DNA from: Mesorhizobium sp. | GTDB lineage: Bacteria; Pseudomonadota; Alphaproteobacteria; Rhizobiales; Rhizobiaceae | NCBI GenBank assembly: GCA_019635735.1 | Contig: JAHBYX010000002.1 | Span: forward strand, 558,001-622,000 | Length of the DNA stretch: 64,000 nucleotides | Reading direction: 5' to 3' | Shown here: piece by piece, positions 18,299 through 29,420 of the stretch | Numbering within the stretch: position 1 is the first letter of the stretch | How the letters are laid out: every line of letters starts with the position of its first letter | Translations under genes and position numbers: made by a program | The notes under the pieces: model-generated | Told to the model about the DNA's origin: nothing | Database searches by the model: none | Seen by the model: only the letters and a program-made list of their open reading frames with translations

Positions 18299-19155
18299 GC
18301 GCCCGCCTCCAGCGCTTCGCGCGCCTTGCGTCGCGAAGCGAGCAGTCCGTGCTTGGGTGCAAAGACGAAGGCGGCGAGGAAGACCGCCATCTGCAGCACG
18401 ACGATCACGCCGCCGGTCGCGCCGTCGAGGAAATAGGAGATGTAGGCGCCGACGAAGCTCGACAGCGCTCCGATCGCCACCGCGATGGCGATCAGGCGCG
18501 GGAAGCGGTCGGTCAGCAGATAGGCGGTGGCGCCGGGGGTGACGACCATCGCGATCACCAGAAAAGCCCCGACGGTCTGCAATGCCGCGACCGTGCAGGC
18601 GGCGAGCAGGGTGAAGAACACTCCCTTGAGCAGTCCCGGCCGCAGGCCGATGGACCGCGCATGGTTCTCGTCGAAGAAGGCGACCATCAGGTCCTTCCAC
18701 TTGGCGACAAGGATGGCGAGCGACACGCCCGCGATCAGCACCAGCTGGAACGTGTCGGCCGGCGTGATGGCGAGGATGTTGCCGAGCACGATCGTCTGGA
18801 TGTTCACCGAGGTCGGCGACAGCGACACCATGAACAAGCCGAGGCCGAAGAAGGAGGTGAAGATCATGCCGATGATGGCATCCTCGCGCAGCCTGGTCCG
18901 CTGGTTGAGGAAGAGCATGGCGCCGGCGGCGAGGCCACCAGCGAGGAACGCGCCGAGCGCGAAAGGCAGGCCCAGCATGTAGGCGCCCGCCACACCCGGC
19001 ACGATCGAGTGCGACAGCGCATCGCCGATCAGCGACCAGCCCTTGAGCATCAGGAAGGCCGACAGGAAGGCGCAGACGGCGCCGACCAGCGCCGAGACCC
19101 ACATGGCGTTGATCATGTAGCCGTAGCCGAACGGCTCGAGCAGCGTCGTGGTCAT
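18295..19155 (-). CDS. sitC: Manganese/iron ABC transporter permease SitC
   Basis: A 286-residue ABC-3 family permease, paralogous to the next gene ([24 protein letters not shown] near 38-61; [22 protein letters not shown] loop). It should pair with SitD as the membrane channel. It ends in a basic cytoplasmic tail ([18 protein letters not shown]). Four-base overlaps join it to the ATPase and to SitD. Confidence 0.9.
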   Translation of the reverse strand: MTTTLLEPFGYGYMINAMWVSALVGAVCAFLSAFLMLKGWSLIGDALSHSIVPGVAGAYMLGLPFALGAFLAGGLAAGAMLFLNQRTRLREDAIIGMIFTSFFGLGLFMVSLSPTSVNIQTIVLGNILAITPADTFQLVLIAGVSLAILVAKWKDLMVAFFDENHARSIGLRPGLLKGVFFTLLAACTVAALQTVGAFLVIAMVVTPGATAYLLTDRFPRLIAIAVAIGALSSFVGAYISYFLDGATGGVIVVLQMAVFLAAFVFAPKHGLLASRRKAREALEAGA

Positions 19156-20078
19156 TCGACCGTCTCGTCGGGCTTGCGCGGAGCGGGGGCGGCGCTCCCG
19201 GTCAGCCCCTTCTCGGAATACACGACCAGCGGCCGCTCGTCGTCGGAGATGACGGTCACCTGCCGCGCGTCCTCGTCGTCGTGAAGTTCCGAGCCGCCGA
19301 GCACGAAGTGTCTCAGAACGCCGCCGAACGCCTTCTCGAGATTGTCGCGGGTGAAGACCTCGTCGGTCGGGCCCTCCGCCAGCACGGTGCGGTTGAGCAG
19401 GATCACGCGGTCGCAGAAATCGGGTACGGAACCCAGATTGTGCGTCGAGACGAGCATGATCTTGCCCTCGTCGCGCAGGCCCCGCATCAGCGCGATGATC
19501 GCGTCCTCGGTGTTGACGTCGACGCCGGTGAAAGGTTCGTCGAGCAGGATCACCTCGCCCTCCTGCGCGAGCGCGCGCGCCAGGAAGACGCGCTTCTTCT
19601 GGCCGCCGGATAGCTCACCGATCTGGCGTTTGCGGTAATCGCCCATGCCGACCCGTCCGAGCGCCTGCGCCACCAGTTCATGGTCGCGGCGCGACGGAAT
19701 GCGCAGGGAGTTCATGTGGCCGTAGCGGCCCATCATCACCACGTCCTCGACCAGCACCGGGAAGGTCCAGTCGACCTCCTCGGCCTGCGGGACATAGGCG
19801 ACGACGTTCTTCTTCAGCGCACGTCCGGCCGGCTGGCCGAACATGCTGACGGATCCGGCCGCGAGCGGGACGAATCCCATGATCGCCTTGAACAGCGTCG
19901 ACTTGCCCGACCCGTTGACGCCCACGAGCGCGGTGATCGAGCCGCGCGGGATGGAGAAGGAGGCATCCCGGAGCGCCGTGTTGCCGGTGCGGTACGCGAC
20001 GGTGAGATTCTTCGCGACCAGGCCGTCGGATGTTGCGGATCCTGGCGAACGACTTGGGATCCGGGGCGCGATGTTCAT
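19152..20078 (-). CDS. sitB: Manganese/iron ABC transporter ATPase SitB
   Basis: A 308-residue ABC ATPase: Walker [10 protein letters not shown] near residue 53, Q-loop [10 protein letters not shown], signature LSGGQKKR, Walker B VILLDEPF and the H-loop STHN. About 45 extra residues at the C-terminus are acidic ([18 protein letters not shown]) and may be a metal-sensing or regulatory tail; this is inference. ATGA overlaps connect it to sitA and sitC. Confidence 0.92.
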   Translation of the reverse strand: MNIAPRIPSRSPGSATSDGLVAKNLTVAYRTGNTALRDASFSIPRGSITALVGVNGSGKSTLFKAIMGFVPLAAGSVSMFGQPAGRALKKNVVAYVPQAEEVDWTFPVLVEDVVMMGRYGHMNSLRIPSRRDHELVAQALGRVGMGDYRKRQIGELSGGQKKRVFLARALAQEGEVILLDEPFTGVDVNTEDAIIALMRGLRDEGKIMLVSTHNLGSVPDFCDRVILLNRTVLAEGPTDEVFTRDNLEKAFGGVLRHFVLGGSELHDDEDARQVTVISDDERPLVVYSEKGLTGSAAPAPRKPDETVE

Positions 20079-20968
20079 TGCGCCAGGCCTTTCGCGATGG
20101 TTTCGGTCGTTACCCGCAGGAGATCGAGATAGGTCGGCACCGGCCCGTCCGCTTCACTGAGCGAGTCGACGTAGAGAACGCCACCATATCTGGCGCCCGT
20201 CTCGCGCGCCACCTGCTGCGCCGGATCGGCGGACACCGTGCTTTCGCTGAAGACAACGGGAATGCCGTTCGCCTTCACGGCATCTACGACCTTGCGGACC
20301 TGCTGCGGCGTGCCCTGCCCGTCCGCGTTGATCGGCCAGAGATACAGCTCCTTGAGACCGAAATCGCGCGCGAGATAGGAGAATGCGCCTTCGCTTGTCA
20401 CCAGCCAGCGGCGCTCCTGCGGGATCGCGTCGAGAGCCGCGCGGATCGGAGCGACCGTGGCGTCGATCTTTGCCTTGTAGGCCTCCGCATTGGCCAGGTA
20501 GGTCGACGCGTTCGCCGCATCGTATTTCGCGAAGGCGGCCGCGATGTTGTCGACATAGATCTTCACGTCGGTCGGCGACATCCAGGCATGCGGGTTGGGC
20601 TTGCCCGTATACGGGCCTTCGGCGATGCCAATCGGGTCGACGCCATCCGAGATGACCACTCCCGGAATGTCGCGCAGATTGCGGAAGAACCGCTCGAACC
20701 AGGTTTCGAGGTTGAGCCCGTTCCACAGGACCAGGTCTGCGTCCTGCGCCTTGACGATGTCGCGCGGCGTCGGCTGGTAATTATGGATCTCCGCGCCGGC
20801 GCGCGTGATGGACTCCACCTCCGCGGCATCGCCGGCGACGTTCTTCGCGATGTCCGCGATGACCGTGAACGTCGTGATTGCCTTGAACTTGTCGGCGGCA
20901 TGGACGGAAACGACCGATGCCGTGGTCAACGCCAGTGCGAGCATTGCTCCGCGAACGATAGAAATCAT
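20075..20968 (-). CDS. sitA: Manganese/iron-binding periplasmic protein SitA
   Basis: A 297-residue cluster A-I solute-binding protein with an N-terminal signal peptide ending near VHAADKF. The four metal ligands typical of the Mn/Fe subgroup are visible: His62 ([11 protein letters not shown]), His127 (NPHAWM), Glu193 ([10 protein letters not shown]) and Asp268 (VDSLS). Zinc-specific ZnuA has His instead of Glu at the third position and a His-rich loop, both missing here, so manganese (or ferrous iron) is favoured. It is the first gene of the operon, behind the palindrome at 21049-21063. Confidence 0.92.
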   Translation of the reverse strand: MISIVRGAMLALALTTASVVSVHAADKFKAITTFTVIADIAKNVAGDAAEVESITRAGAEIHNYQPTPRDIVKAQDADLVLWNGLNLETWFERFFRNLRDIPGVVISDGVDPIGIAEGPYTGKPNPHAWMSPTDVKIYVDNIAAAFAKYDAANASTYLANAEAYKAKIDATVAPIRAALDAIPQERRWLVTSEGAFSYLARDFGLKELYLWPINADGQGTPQQVRKVVDAVKANGIPVVFSESTVSADPAQQVARETGARYGGVLYVDSLSEADGPVPTYLDLLRVTTETIAKGLAQ

Positions 20969-21048
20969 CTTGCCAGATCCTCGAAACGCCGCGGACATTG
21001 GCGGCCCCACCATCACATAGGGCAGCGCCGCCATGCTGTCAATGCAAA

Positions 21049-21063
21049 TGCAAATCGTTTGCA
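21049..21063. promoter_or_regulatory. Putative Mur operator (TGCAAA-N3-TTTGCA)
   Basis: A perfect 6-3-6 palindrome, TGCAAATCGTTTGCA, lies 81 bases before the sitA start and 48 bases before the divergent Fur-family gene. A partial copy (ATGCAAAT) sits directly beside it and another half-site (TTGCAAAA) at about 21079. Its form fits manganese-responsive sequences bound by Mur upstream of sitABCD in rhizobia. Confidence 0.75.
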
Positions 21064-21111
21064 ACTGGAAAGTCTACTTGCAAAAATTGTCATCTGGCGC
21101 ATAGAGGCGAC

Positions 21112-21543
21112 ATGGACAACGAGGCCCGCAAGCTCCGCGAATACGAGCAGCGCCTGCGCGACGAAGGCGTGCGGATCACGCGCCCGCGCAGGGCTATCCT
21201 GCAGATACTTTCGCAGGCCGCCGACCATCCCGACGCGATGGAGCTTTTCCGGCGCGCGCTGGCGATCGATCCGACAATTTCGCTCTCGACCGTCTACCGC
21301 ACCATGAAACTGCTGGAGGACAAGGGCGAGATCCAGCGGCACGCCTTTGCCGGCGGTCCGGCACGATTCGAACAGGCGGCGGGCGAGCACCACGACCATC
21401 TCATCGACATCGACACGGGCGACGTCATCGAGTTCCACTCCGAGCGGATCGAACAGCTTCAGGACGAGATCGCGCACAGGCTGGGCTACGATATCGTCCA
21501 CCACCGCTTCGAGCTCTACGGCTGCAGGCGGAAGAGGAAATAG
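21112..21543 (+). CDS. mur: Fur-family regulator, probable Mur
   Basis: A 143-residue Fur-superfamily repressor. The winged helix is [11 protein letters not shown]...[11 protein letters not shown]...[14 protein letters not shown]. The metal-binding half carries the [18 protein letters not shown] motif and further His residues ([11 protein letters not shown]). It has no CxxC pairs of the structural zinc site; only one Cys (YGC) is near the end. Divergence from a Mn-type sitABCD with a TGCAAA palindrome between them points to the manganese-responsive Mur of rhizobia rather than to an iron or zinc regulator. The start at 21112 is preferred over in-frame 20998, which would span the operator and adds a Cys-rich non-homologous stretch. 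Confidence 0.85.
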   Translation: MDNEARKLREYEQRLRDEGVRITRPRRAILQILSQAADHPDAMELFRRALAIDPTISLSTVYRTMKLLEDKGEIQRHAFAGGPARFEQAAGEHHDHLIDIDTGDVIEFHSERIEQLQDEIAHRLGYDIVHHRFELYGCRRKRK

Positions 21544-21544
21544 C

Positions 21545-23149
21545 TCAGCCCGCCCTGATCATGTCCGCCGCCTTTTCGGCGATCATGATCGTCGGCGCGT
21601 TGGTGTTGCCGCCGATCAGCGTCGGCATCACAGAGGCGTCCACCACCCGCAGGCCCTCCATGCCGCGCACCCGCAGTTGCGGATCGACGACCGCGTCGTC
21701 GTCCGTGCCCATGCGGCACGTGCCGACCGGGTGATAGATCGTGTCGGCGCGCGCGCGGATATGGCGCATCAGCTCCGCGTCGTCTGGATCTCCGTCGAGA
21801 TAGAGCTCCTTGGCCCGGTATTTCGCCAGCGCCGGTGACCCGAGTATCCTGCGCATGATCCTGGCGCCCTTGAGCAGCAGGTCCGCATCGCGCTCGTCCG
21901 ACAGATATTGCGGATCGATCCGCGGCGGCGACATTGGATTGGAATCGAGCAGCCCGACCTCTCCCCGCGAATGCGGCCTGAGCACGCAGACGTGGCAGGA
22001 GAATCCATGGCCGAGATGCAACTTGCGCGCATGGTCGTCGACGATGCCGGACACGAAATGCAGCTGAAGGTCGGGCTTGTCGAGCGACGGGTCGGACTTG
22101 ATGAAGGCGCCGCCCTCGGCGCCGGGTGAGGCGACCATGCCGGTGCCGTCGCGCCGCCACTGCACAATGTGGCGCAACAGATCGTAGGATCCGCGCAGGC
22201 TGAGACCCAGCATGTCGCGGTCCTTCGACGTCCACGACACGATGAAGTCGAGATGGTCTTGGAGGTTGCGTCCCACGCCCGGCACTTCATGGCGGATCGG
22301 GATCGAGTGCCGCGCCAGTTCGAGCGCGGGTCCGACTCCGGACAGGAGCAGCAGGTGCGGTGAATTGAACGCGCCGCCGGACAGGATGACCTCGCGCTTC
22401 GCCGACACCGTCTCGCGCCGCCGCCCGCGCCTGAACTGGACGCCGGTCGCCCGCAAGCCTTCGAAGACGATGCGCGTCGCTTGCGCGCCGGTGAGCACCG
22501 TAAGGTTGGGACGGTTCATGACCGGATGGAGATAGGCCGCCGCCGCGGAGCAGCGTTCGCCGGCCCTTTGACCGGTCCAGAACTGGGTTACCTGGTAGAG
22601 GCCCGCTCCTTCCTGCTCGGGACCGTTGAAATCGTCCGTCAGGCGAATCTGGTTCTCGGCGCAGCTCTCGAGAAAGGCCCGCGCGACAGGGCGTGGACTG
22701 CGCTGTTCGCCGACCTGAAGCGGGCCGTCCATGCCGTGCAGGTCGCTGCTGCCCCTCTGATTGCCTTCCGCGCGCTTGAAATAGGGCAGCACGTCGTTCC
22801 AGGACCAGCCTTCGCAGCCCTGTGCCGCCCACCCGTCATAGTCACTGCGGTGGCCGCGAATGTAGAGCATGGCGTTGATGGCGCTCGATCCGCCGAGCGC
22901 CTTGCCGCGCGGCTGGTAGCCGCGGCGGCCATCAAGACCGGGTTGAGGAACCGTCTCGTACGCCCAGTTGGAAATCTTCGGTCGGCCGGGAAGCATCGCT
23001 GCGGTCGCGATCGGGGCCCGAATGAGGATGTGCCTGCCGTCGCCTCCGGCTTCCAGCAGGCAGACCGTCCTCGCCTGATCCTCGCTCAGCCGCGCGGCGA
23101 GCGTTGAGCCGGCGGACCCGCCGCCGACGATGACATAATCGAATTCCAT
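21545..23149 (-). CDS. GMC-family FAD-dependent oxidoreductase (choline dehydrogenase-like)
   Basis: A 534-residue enzyme with the FAD-binding YVIVGGGSAGSTLA at the N-terminus, the GMC signature RGKALGGSSAINAMLYIRG near residue 85, the second signature GAFNSPHLLLLSGVG, and the catalytic-histidine region YHPVGTCRMG. It should oxidise a primary alcohol with FAD. The length and motifs match BetA and AlkJ relatives; the substrate cannot be told, since no bet genes are nearby. A GGGAGGAG ribosome binding site precedes the start. It is followed by the convergent mur gene with one base between stops. Confidence 0.9.
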   Translation of the reverse strand: MEFDYVIVGGGSAGSTLAARLSEDQARTVCLLEAGGDGRHILIRAPIATAAMLPGRPKISNWAYETVPQPGLDGRRGYQPRGKALGGSSAINAMLYIRGHRSDYDGWAAQGCEGWSWNDVLPYFKRAEGNQRGSSDLHGMDGPLQVGEQRSPRPVARAFLESCAENQIRLTDDFNGPEQEGAGLYQVTQFWTGQRAGERCSAAAAYLHPVMNRPNLTVLTGAQATRIVFEGLRATGVQFRRGRRRETVSAKREVILSGGAFNSPHLLLLSGVGPALELARHSIPIRHEVPGVGRNLQDHLDFIVSWTSKDRDMLGLSLRGSYDLLRHIVQWRRDGTGMVASPGAEGGAFIKSDPSLDKPDLQLHFVSGIVDDHARKLHLGHGFSCHVCVLRPHSRGEVGLLDSNPMSPPRIDPQYLSDERDADLLLKGARIMRRILGSPALAKYRAKELYLDGDPDDAELMRHIRARADTIYHPVGTCRMGTDDDAVVDPQLRVRGMEGLRVVDASVMPTLIGGNTNAPTIMIAEKAADMIRAG

Positions 23150-23215
23150 GTTCTCCTCCCGGAACGCTTCATCATCGCGCGACCGGGAGAAGGAATCCAG
23201 TGGGAGTCCGGACGA

Positions 23216-23833
23216 TCAGGCGGCGAGCGCGGGCCGCATCATGTGCTGACCGTGGCTGATCTCGGTCCCGAGCACCTTCAGGCATTCGCGCATGAAGTTG
23301 GACAGGCCGGGCCAGCCCTTGGCGGAGACGAGATTGCCGTCGACATGAGCCCCGTTCGGCGGCACGTCGACATAGATGCCGCCGGCCAGCGTCACCTCCG
23401 GCTCGCAATATTGCAGCGCCGCGACCTTCTTGCCGCGCACCACGCCGTCGACCGCGATCAGGATCTGCACGCCGTGGCAGATGGTGAAGATCGGCTTGCC
23501 GGTCTCGTGGAAGTGGCGGACGATCGCCTGCACCCGTGGGTCGATGCGGATATATTCCGGGCCGCGACCGCCGGCGCAATAGACGGCGTCGTAGTCCTCG
23601 GGCTTCACCTCGGCGAAGGTCTTGTTGACGTAATAGTCGTGGCCGAGCTTCTCGGTGTAGGTCTGGTGGCCCTCGAAGTCGTGCAGCGACGTCTTGACGA
23701 GTTCGCCCGCCTTCTTGTCTGGACAGACCACATGCACCGTGTGGCCCACCGCGTGCATGGTCTGCTCGAAAACGAAGATCTCATACTCTTCGCTGAATTC
23801 GCCCACGAGCATGAGGATTTTCTTGCCTGGCAT
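23216..23833 (-). CDS. DJ-1/PfpI-family protein
   Basis: A 205-residue flavodoxin-like protein of the DJ-1/PfpI superfamily. The nucleophile elbow is FTICHGVQIL with the reactive Cys, and the conserved acid is the Glu in VGEFSEEYE near residue 15. Members act as glyoxalase/deglycase-type enzymes, proteases or hydratases; this sequence does not decide. The start follows GGGAGGAAG. It sits upstream of the GMC oxidoreductase on the same strand with a 66-base gap, so they may share a transcript. Confidence 0.87.
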   Translation of the reverse strand: MPGKKILMLVGEFSEEYEIFVFEQTMHAVGHTVHVVCPDKKAGELVKTSLHDFEGHQTYTEKLGHDYYVNKTFAEVKPEDYDAVYCAGGRGPEYIRIDPRVQAIVRHFHETGKPIFTICHGVQILIAVDGVVRGKKVAALQYCEPEVTLAGGIYVDVPPNGAHVDGNLVSAKGWPGLSNFMRECLKVLGTEISHGQHMMRPALAA

Positions 23834-23931
23834 CGTCTTCCTCCCTGAAGTGAATTATTCCGCAGCTCGAAATAACTCCTTCATCCTAGAGGATGATCGC
23901 TTGCGTGAAAAGAGGTTTGGTCGGACCAGTT

Positions 23932-24465
23932 TCAGTCGCGCGTCCGCCGCCAGGAATACTTGCCCTGGACGTCGGACGAGGTGGCGGTGGGCTGGTACTG
24001 GAACGGTATCCCGCCCGTGTCGCCCCTCTCCAGGCGCTCGATCAACACCGGGTTCGAGACCTCGAACTGGTCGAAGCCGACGCGCAGCATATGCGGCAAC
24101 TGGTCGACCAGAACCTGGCCGGTCGCGCGGATCGGCCCGGTATAGCCGTAACGGCTGCGCAGCAGCTCGGCTTTCGAGAACGAGCGCCCGTCCGAGAAGG
24201 CAGGAAAGGCCAGCGCCACCAGCGAGAGCTGGTCCATCAGGTCGGCGATGGCGTCGACCGGTTCGGCGGGCGCGAGCAGCACACCAAGGCGGTCCCTGTC
24301 GCGCATCCTCTCGTCCGCGGGAATTTCGAGGAATGTCTTCAGCGGCAGGATCAGCCTTCCGTTCGAGCCGGGCGCGTCGAATTCCTCGGCATGGCGCCAG
24401 TCGTCGTCGCGAAAGCCGGACGGCGTCCAGAGCCGCGTCTCGGGCGCGGATGAAGGGTCAGTCAT
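23932..24465 (-). CDS. DUF934 protein of the sulfite reductase locus
   Basis: A 177-residue DUF934 protein (LWTPSGFRDDDWRHAEE...; SKAELLRSRYGYTGPIRATGQVLVDQLPHMLRVGFDQFEV). The family is almost always beside cysI and cysH in Alpha- and Betaproteobacteria and is thought to help assimilatory sulfite reduction, but its biochemical role is not established. It is the last gene of the cys block, nine bases after cysH. Confidence 0.9.
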   Translation of the reverse strand: MTDPSSAPETRLWTPSGFRDDDWRHAEEFDAPGSNGRLILPLKTFLEIPADERMRDRDRLGVLLAPAEPVDAIADLMDQLSLVALAFPAFSDGRSFSKAELLRSRYGYTGPIRATGQVLVDQLPHMLRVGFDQFEVSNPVLIERLERGDTGGIPFQYQPTATSSDVQGKYSWRRTRD

Positions 24466-24474
24466 CGAAGAGTC

Positions 24475-25201
24475 CTAAAGCGAAGACGCGGTCAGCGAAT
24501 GGTCGAGGTCCGACAGGTGAATGCCGCATTCCGTCTTCGCTTGTCCAGCCCACCGGCCCGAACGCGCGTCGTCGCCTTCCTTCACCGGCTGGGTGCAGGG
24601 GAAGCAGCCGATCGACAGGTAGCCGTAGGCGACGAGCGGGTTCTCGCGCAGACGGTGCTCGCGCATGTAGGCGGCGAGGTCGGCGGTCGTCCACTTCGCC
24701 AGCGGGTTGATGCGGATACGCGGGCCGACGGCTTCGAAGACCGGCAGGCCGTTACGTGTGGCCGCCTGGAAGCGCTTGCGTCCCGTGAACCACGCGGCGA
24801 GCGGCTCGACCGCGCGCGCCATCGGCTCGACCTTGCGGATGTTGCAGCAGGCGTCCGTGTCGGTCTTGTGCAGATCCCCGGCCGGGTCCTTCTCCGCCAG
24901 CGCGGACGGAAGGGGCTCGAAGACGGTGACGTTGCGGAGCCCGAAATCGGCCGCGAGTGCGTCCTTGTACTGCAGCGTCTCGCCGAAATGCTTGCCGGTG
25001 TCGAGGAAGATGACCTGCAGTACCTGGTCGACCCGCGCGATCATGTGCAGCAGCACCGCCGAATCCGCGCCGAAGGACGAGACCGCTCCCAGACCCTGAT
25101 GCCCGAAGCGCCCGATCGACAATGCGATGATGTCCTGCGGCGCGAGGTGGCCGTAGCGTGCCTCCAAAGCCGCGGCTTCGATGGCCGCCTCTTCGTCCGC
25201 G

Positions 25202-25227
<26 letters not shown>
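24475..25227 (-). CDS. cysH: Thioredoxin-dependent APS reductase
   Basis: A 250-residue PAPS-reductase-family enzyme that reduces adenylyl sulfate to sulfite. It has the PP-loop-like SSFGADSAVLLH (50-61) and the four cluster cysteines Cys127, Cys128, Cys208 and Cys211 (DACCNIRKVEP and GCFPCT), which mark the 4Fe-4S APS-specific type. The catalytic Cys234 lies in ECGIH. The start at 25227 overlaps the end of cysI by 26 bases; a longer in-frame start lies deep inside cysI. Electrons should come from thioredoxin, two of which are encoded in this window. Confidence 0.93.
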
Positions 25228-26872
<1,645 letters not shown>

Positions 26873-26893
26873 GTCTGCTTCCTGCCTGCCGGC

Positions 26894-27217
26894 CTAGATG
26901 CCGGCCGCAAATCCCTCGTCGGCAGGACGCGGCCGCGCCTGCTTGCCGAGATCGGTACGGTTGGTCGGTCCCGCCGCGCGGATGCGCTCGCGCAGCCTGA
27001 GCGGTCGGATTTCGCCCCCGAGCAATTCGACGTCGATCAGGTCGACATCCACCACCTCGTTGCGGGCGAACGCTTCCTTGCCGAGACGCTCCAGCCGCTC
27101 GTCGGCGGCCTTGTCGCGGGCAACTTCGGCATAGTCGATCGTTTCGTGCCAGCGCTGGTCGGAGCCGAACCAGACGGCCTCGCCATCGATGAGCCGGTTT
27201 GCGGTGAGAACCTTCAT
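26894..27217 (-). CDS. DUF2849 protein of the sulfite reductase locus
   Basis: A 107-residue DUF2849 protein (MKVLTANRLIDGEAVWF...WHETIDYAEVA...VDVDLIDVELLGGEIRPLRLRERIR). The family is typical of Alphaproteobacteria and is found between cysG and cysI. It is mostly beta-stranded with no cysteines or membrane segment. Its function is unknown; its fixed position suggests an accessory role in sulfite reduction. It is 11 bases after cysG and 21 bases before cysI. Confidence 0.87.
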   Translation of the reverse strand: MKVLTANRLIDGEAVWFGSDQRWHETIDYAEVARDKAADERLERLGKEAFARNEVVDVDLIDVELLGGEIRPLRLRERIRAAGPTNRTDLGKQARPRPADEGFAAGI

Positions 27218-27228
27218 CTCGCTCTCCC

Positions 27229-28656
27229 TCAGGCTGCCACGGTCGCGCGGTCCTGCACCGCGAGCGCCGATGACGTGTCGAACCGCGCTCCGGCGACGGC
27301 GTCGCCGATGATCGTCATCACCGGTCCGGTCAGGTCACTGCGCGCTTCGAGCGCGGGCAGGTCGGCGAGCGTGCCGTGGAACAGGCGCTTCGTCGGGAGA
27401 CTGGCATTCTCCACAACTGCCACCGCGGTATCGGGCGAAAGACCGGCGTCGATCAGCCGCGTCGCCACCTCCGCCGCGATCGAGCGGCCCATGTAGACGG
27501 CGACCGTCGCTCCGGCGATTGCCAGCTTCGCCCAATCTGGCAGCGCGCCGCCCTTTAGGTCATGGCCGGTGGTGAACACCATCGAGGACGAAACGCCTCG
27601 CAGCGTCAGCGGCAGTTCGAAATCGGCGGCGGCCGCGAAGGCGGCCGTGACGCCCGGCACCACCTCGTAGGACACGCCGGCCCCGCGCAGCGCCGCCATT
27701 TCCTCGCCGGCTCTGCCGAACACCAGCGGATCGCCGCTCTTCAGCCGCACCACACGCTTGCCGGCGCGTCCGAGGTCCACCAGCAGGTCGTTGATCTCCG
27801 CCTGGCTCTTCGAATGGCAACCCTTGCGCTTGCCGACGCCGATGCGTTCGGCGTCGCGGCGGCCCATTGCGATGATCGCTTCAGGCACCAGCGCGTCGTG
27901 CACGATCACGTCGGCTTCCATCAGCAGCCGATGCGCACGAAGCGTCAGCAGATCTTCGGCGCCCGGTCCGGCGCCGACAAGCGCGATATGACCTTCGACC
28001 GCGCCCCGCCGCGCCAGGAGCGCATCGGCGGCCGCCTGCGCCTCGGCGAAATGGCCGATCTCCATTGCGCGCGCCGGCGCACCGGAGAAGAATTCGTTCC
28101 AGTAGCCGCGTCGTGCGGCGCCTTTCGGCAGAAGTGCCTCGACCGCCGCCCGATAGGATGCGGCGAGCGTCGCGAGCCTGCCCAGCGACGGCGACAGCAT
28201 CCGGTCGATTCGCGCACGGATCATCTGTGCCAACACAGGGCCGGTACCTTCCGTGCCGATGGCGATGGCGACCGGCGCGCGGTTGACCAGCGCCGGCGTG
28301 AAGAAATCGCAGAGTTCCGGCCGGTCGACTGCGTTGACGCAGATGCCTGCAGCGCGCGCATCCGCCACGATCCGCGCGTCCAGCGTCTCCTCGCCCGTGG
28401 CGGCAAAGGCGAGTGTCGCTCCGGCCAGATGGTCCGGGCGATAGGCTTCGCGCAGCAGCGATACGCCGTTCGCAGCGGTCCAGCTCGCCAGCTCGGGCTC
28501 CGGCGTTTCGGCGACGATCGTCAGGACTGCGCTCGATTGCGCCATCAGGCGCGCCTTGGCGAGCGCCTCGTCACCGTTGCCGACGACGACGACGGGGCGG
28601 CCATCGACCTTCATGAAGATCGGAAATGCGTTGAGCCTGGATTCTGGTGTCGACAT
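27229..28656 (-). CDS. cysG: Siroheme synthase CysG
   Basis: A 475-residue trifunctional enzyme making siroheme for CysI. Residues 1 to about 150 form the NAD-dependent dehydrogenase/ferrochelatase (FMKVDGRPVVVVGNGDEALAKARL). Residues from about 215 form the SAM uroporphyrinogen-III methyltransferase (IALVGAGPGAEDLLTLRA, VVRLKSGDPLVFGRAGEE, VVPGVTAAFAAAA, VYMGRS). The start at 28656 (MSTPESRL) has GAAGG ten bases upstream and matches family N-termini; an ATG at 28680 would add eight residues. It heads the cysG-DUF2849-cysI-cysH-DUF934 operon. Confidence 0.95.
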   Translation of the reverse strand: MSTPESRLNAFPIFMKVDGRPVVVVGNGDEALAKARLMAQSSAVLTIVAETPEPELASWTAANGVSLLREAYRPDHLAGATLAFAATGEETLDARIVADARAAGICVNAVDRPELCDFFTPALVNRAPVAIAIGTEGTGPVLAQMIRARIDRMLSPSLGRLATLAASYRAAVEALLPKGAARRGYWNEFFSGAPARAMEIGHFAEAQAAADALLARRGAVEGHIALVGAGPGAEDLLTLRAHRLLMEADVIVHDALVPEAIIAMGRRDAERIGVGKRKGCHSKSQAEINDLLVDLGRAGKRVVRLKSGDPLVFGRAGEEMAALRGAGVSYEVVPGVTAAFAAAADFELPLTLRGVSSSMVFTTGHDLKGGALPDWAKLAIAGATVAVYMGRSIAAEVATRLIDAGLSPDTAVAVVENASLPTKRLFHGTLADLPALEARSDLTGPVMTIIGDAVAGARFDTSSALAVQDRATVAA

Positions 28657-28957
28657 CTGGGCAACCTTCAAGTGGTACATTTTCCCGGATCGAACGTCAG
28701 ATTCAGAGGCATCGACTGTTACCGCGCGGAGGGGCAGGCAATCGCTTTTCTGTGCGCGACTTCGGTCACGGAAAAATATTCCAACAGCTCCATCCGGCCG
28801 GATGTCAGATCCGCCTTCCCGGTAGCGTGCGGGGCGTTGGGAGGTGTATCTTGTCGCCGAACCCCGCTTCCGGAAAAATCCGTTCCGCCGGGGCGATTCC
28901 GGAACCGCGCCCCTCAGCCCGTCGTTCCCACAGCATCGTCAGCAAGAGGATCAGACC
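28657..28957. other. Divergent spacer, cysG / host-attachment gene
   Basis: A 301-base region that should hold the cys operon promoter (minus) and the promoter of the attachment-family gene (plus). A perfect 14-base palindrome CATCCGGCCGGATG lies at 28791-28804, about 135 bases before cysG, and an AT-rich patch GAAAAATATTCC lies at 28770-28781. No riboswitch fold was recognised. Possible reading frames through here are Arg-rich with no ribosome binding site. Confidence 0.5.
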
Positions 28958-29416
28958 ATGGCCGCAGAGATGAACATCAGGCTCGAACAGGACATTTGGG
29001 TTGTCGTGGCAGACGGCGAGAAGGCGCTTTTCCTGTGCAACGAAGGCGATGCGCTGCACCCCAATCTCGAGGTCGTGCGTCAGATGCATGAAGAGAATCC
29101 GCCGACGCGGGAGCAGGGCACCGATCGTCCCGGCCGCTACTCCGACGGACCGGGTGTCCATCGGAGCGCCGTCGAGGACACCGACTGGCACCGCGTTCAG
29201 AAGGAGAGGTTCGCCGACGAGATCGCGGAACGGCTCTACAATTTCGCGCACCGTGGCGACTACGAGAAGTTGATCCTCGTCGCTCCCCCGCTGGTGCTGG
29301 GCGAACTGCGCCGCAAGCTGCACAAGGAGGTCGTCGACCGCATCGTCGCCGAGATCCCGAAGACCCTTACCAATCACCCGGTCCCGGAGATCGAGAAGCT
29401 GCTGAAGGCCGCGTAG
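28958..29416 (+). CDS. Host-attachment family protein (Host_attach/baeRF type)
   Basis: A 152-residue protein of the family named after a gene needed for Agrobacterium attachment to plant cells. It has the Rossmann-like WVVVADGEKALFLCNEG start, a polar, charged middle (REQGTDRPGRYSDGPGVHRSAVED), then the ERFADEIAERLYNFAHRGDYEKLILVAPPLVLGELRRKL segment that resembles eRF1 domain 2/3. No signal peptide or transmembrane segment is present, so the product is cytoplasmic and the attachment label is historical. AGAGGA precedes the start. It converges on trxC with four bases between the stops. Confidence 0.87.
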   Translation: MAAEMNIRLEQDIWVVVADGEKALFLCNEGDALHPNLEVVRQMHEENPPTREQGTDRPGRYSDGPGVHRSAVEDTDWHRVQKERFADEIAERLYNFAHRGDYEKLILVAPPLVLGELRRKLHKEVVDRIVAEIPKTLTNHPVPEIEKLLKAA

Positions 29417-29420
29417 GGGC

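Noticed and set aside
20075..20968. Assigning the metal transporter to zinc (ZnuABC) with Zur control
   Set aside because: The third metal ligand is Glu193 rather than His and there is no His-rich loop, and the palindrome is not of the usual alphaproteobacterial Zur form. Manganese or ferrous iron fits better.
28657..28957. A riboswitch ahead of the cys operon
   Set aside because: No SAM or other conserved aptamer pattern could be recognised in the spacer; only a palindrome and an AT-rich patch are visible.
28647..28973. A 108-residue plus-strand frame in the cysG upstream spacer
   Set aside because: It starts inside cysG on the opposite strand, has no ribosome binding site and is Arg/Ser/Pro-rich. 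It overlaps the clear start region of the attachment-family gene.
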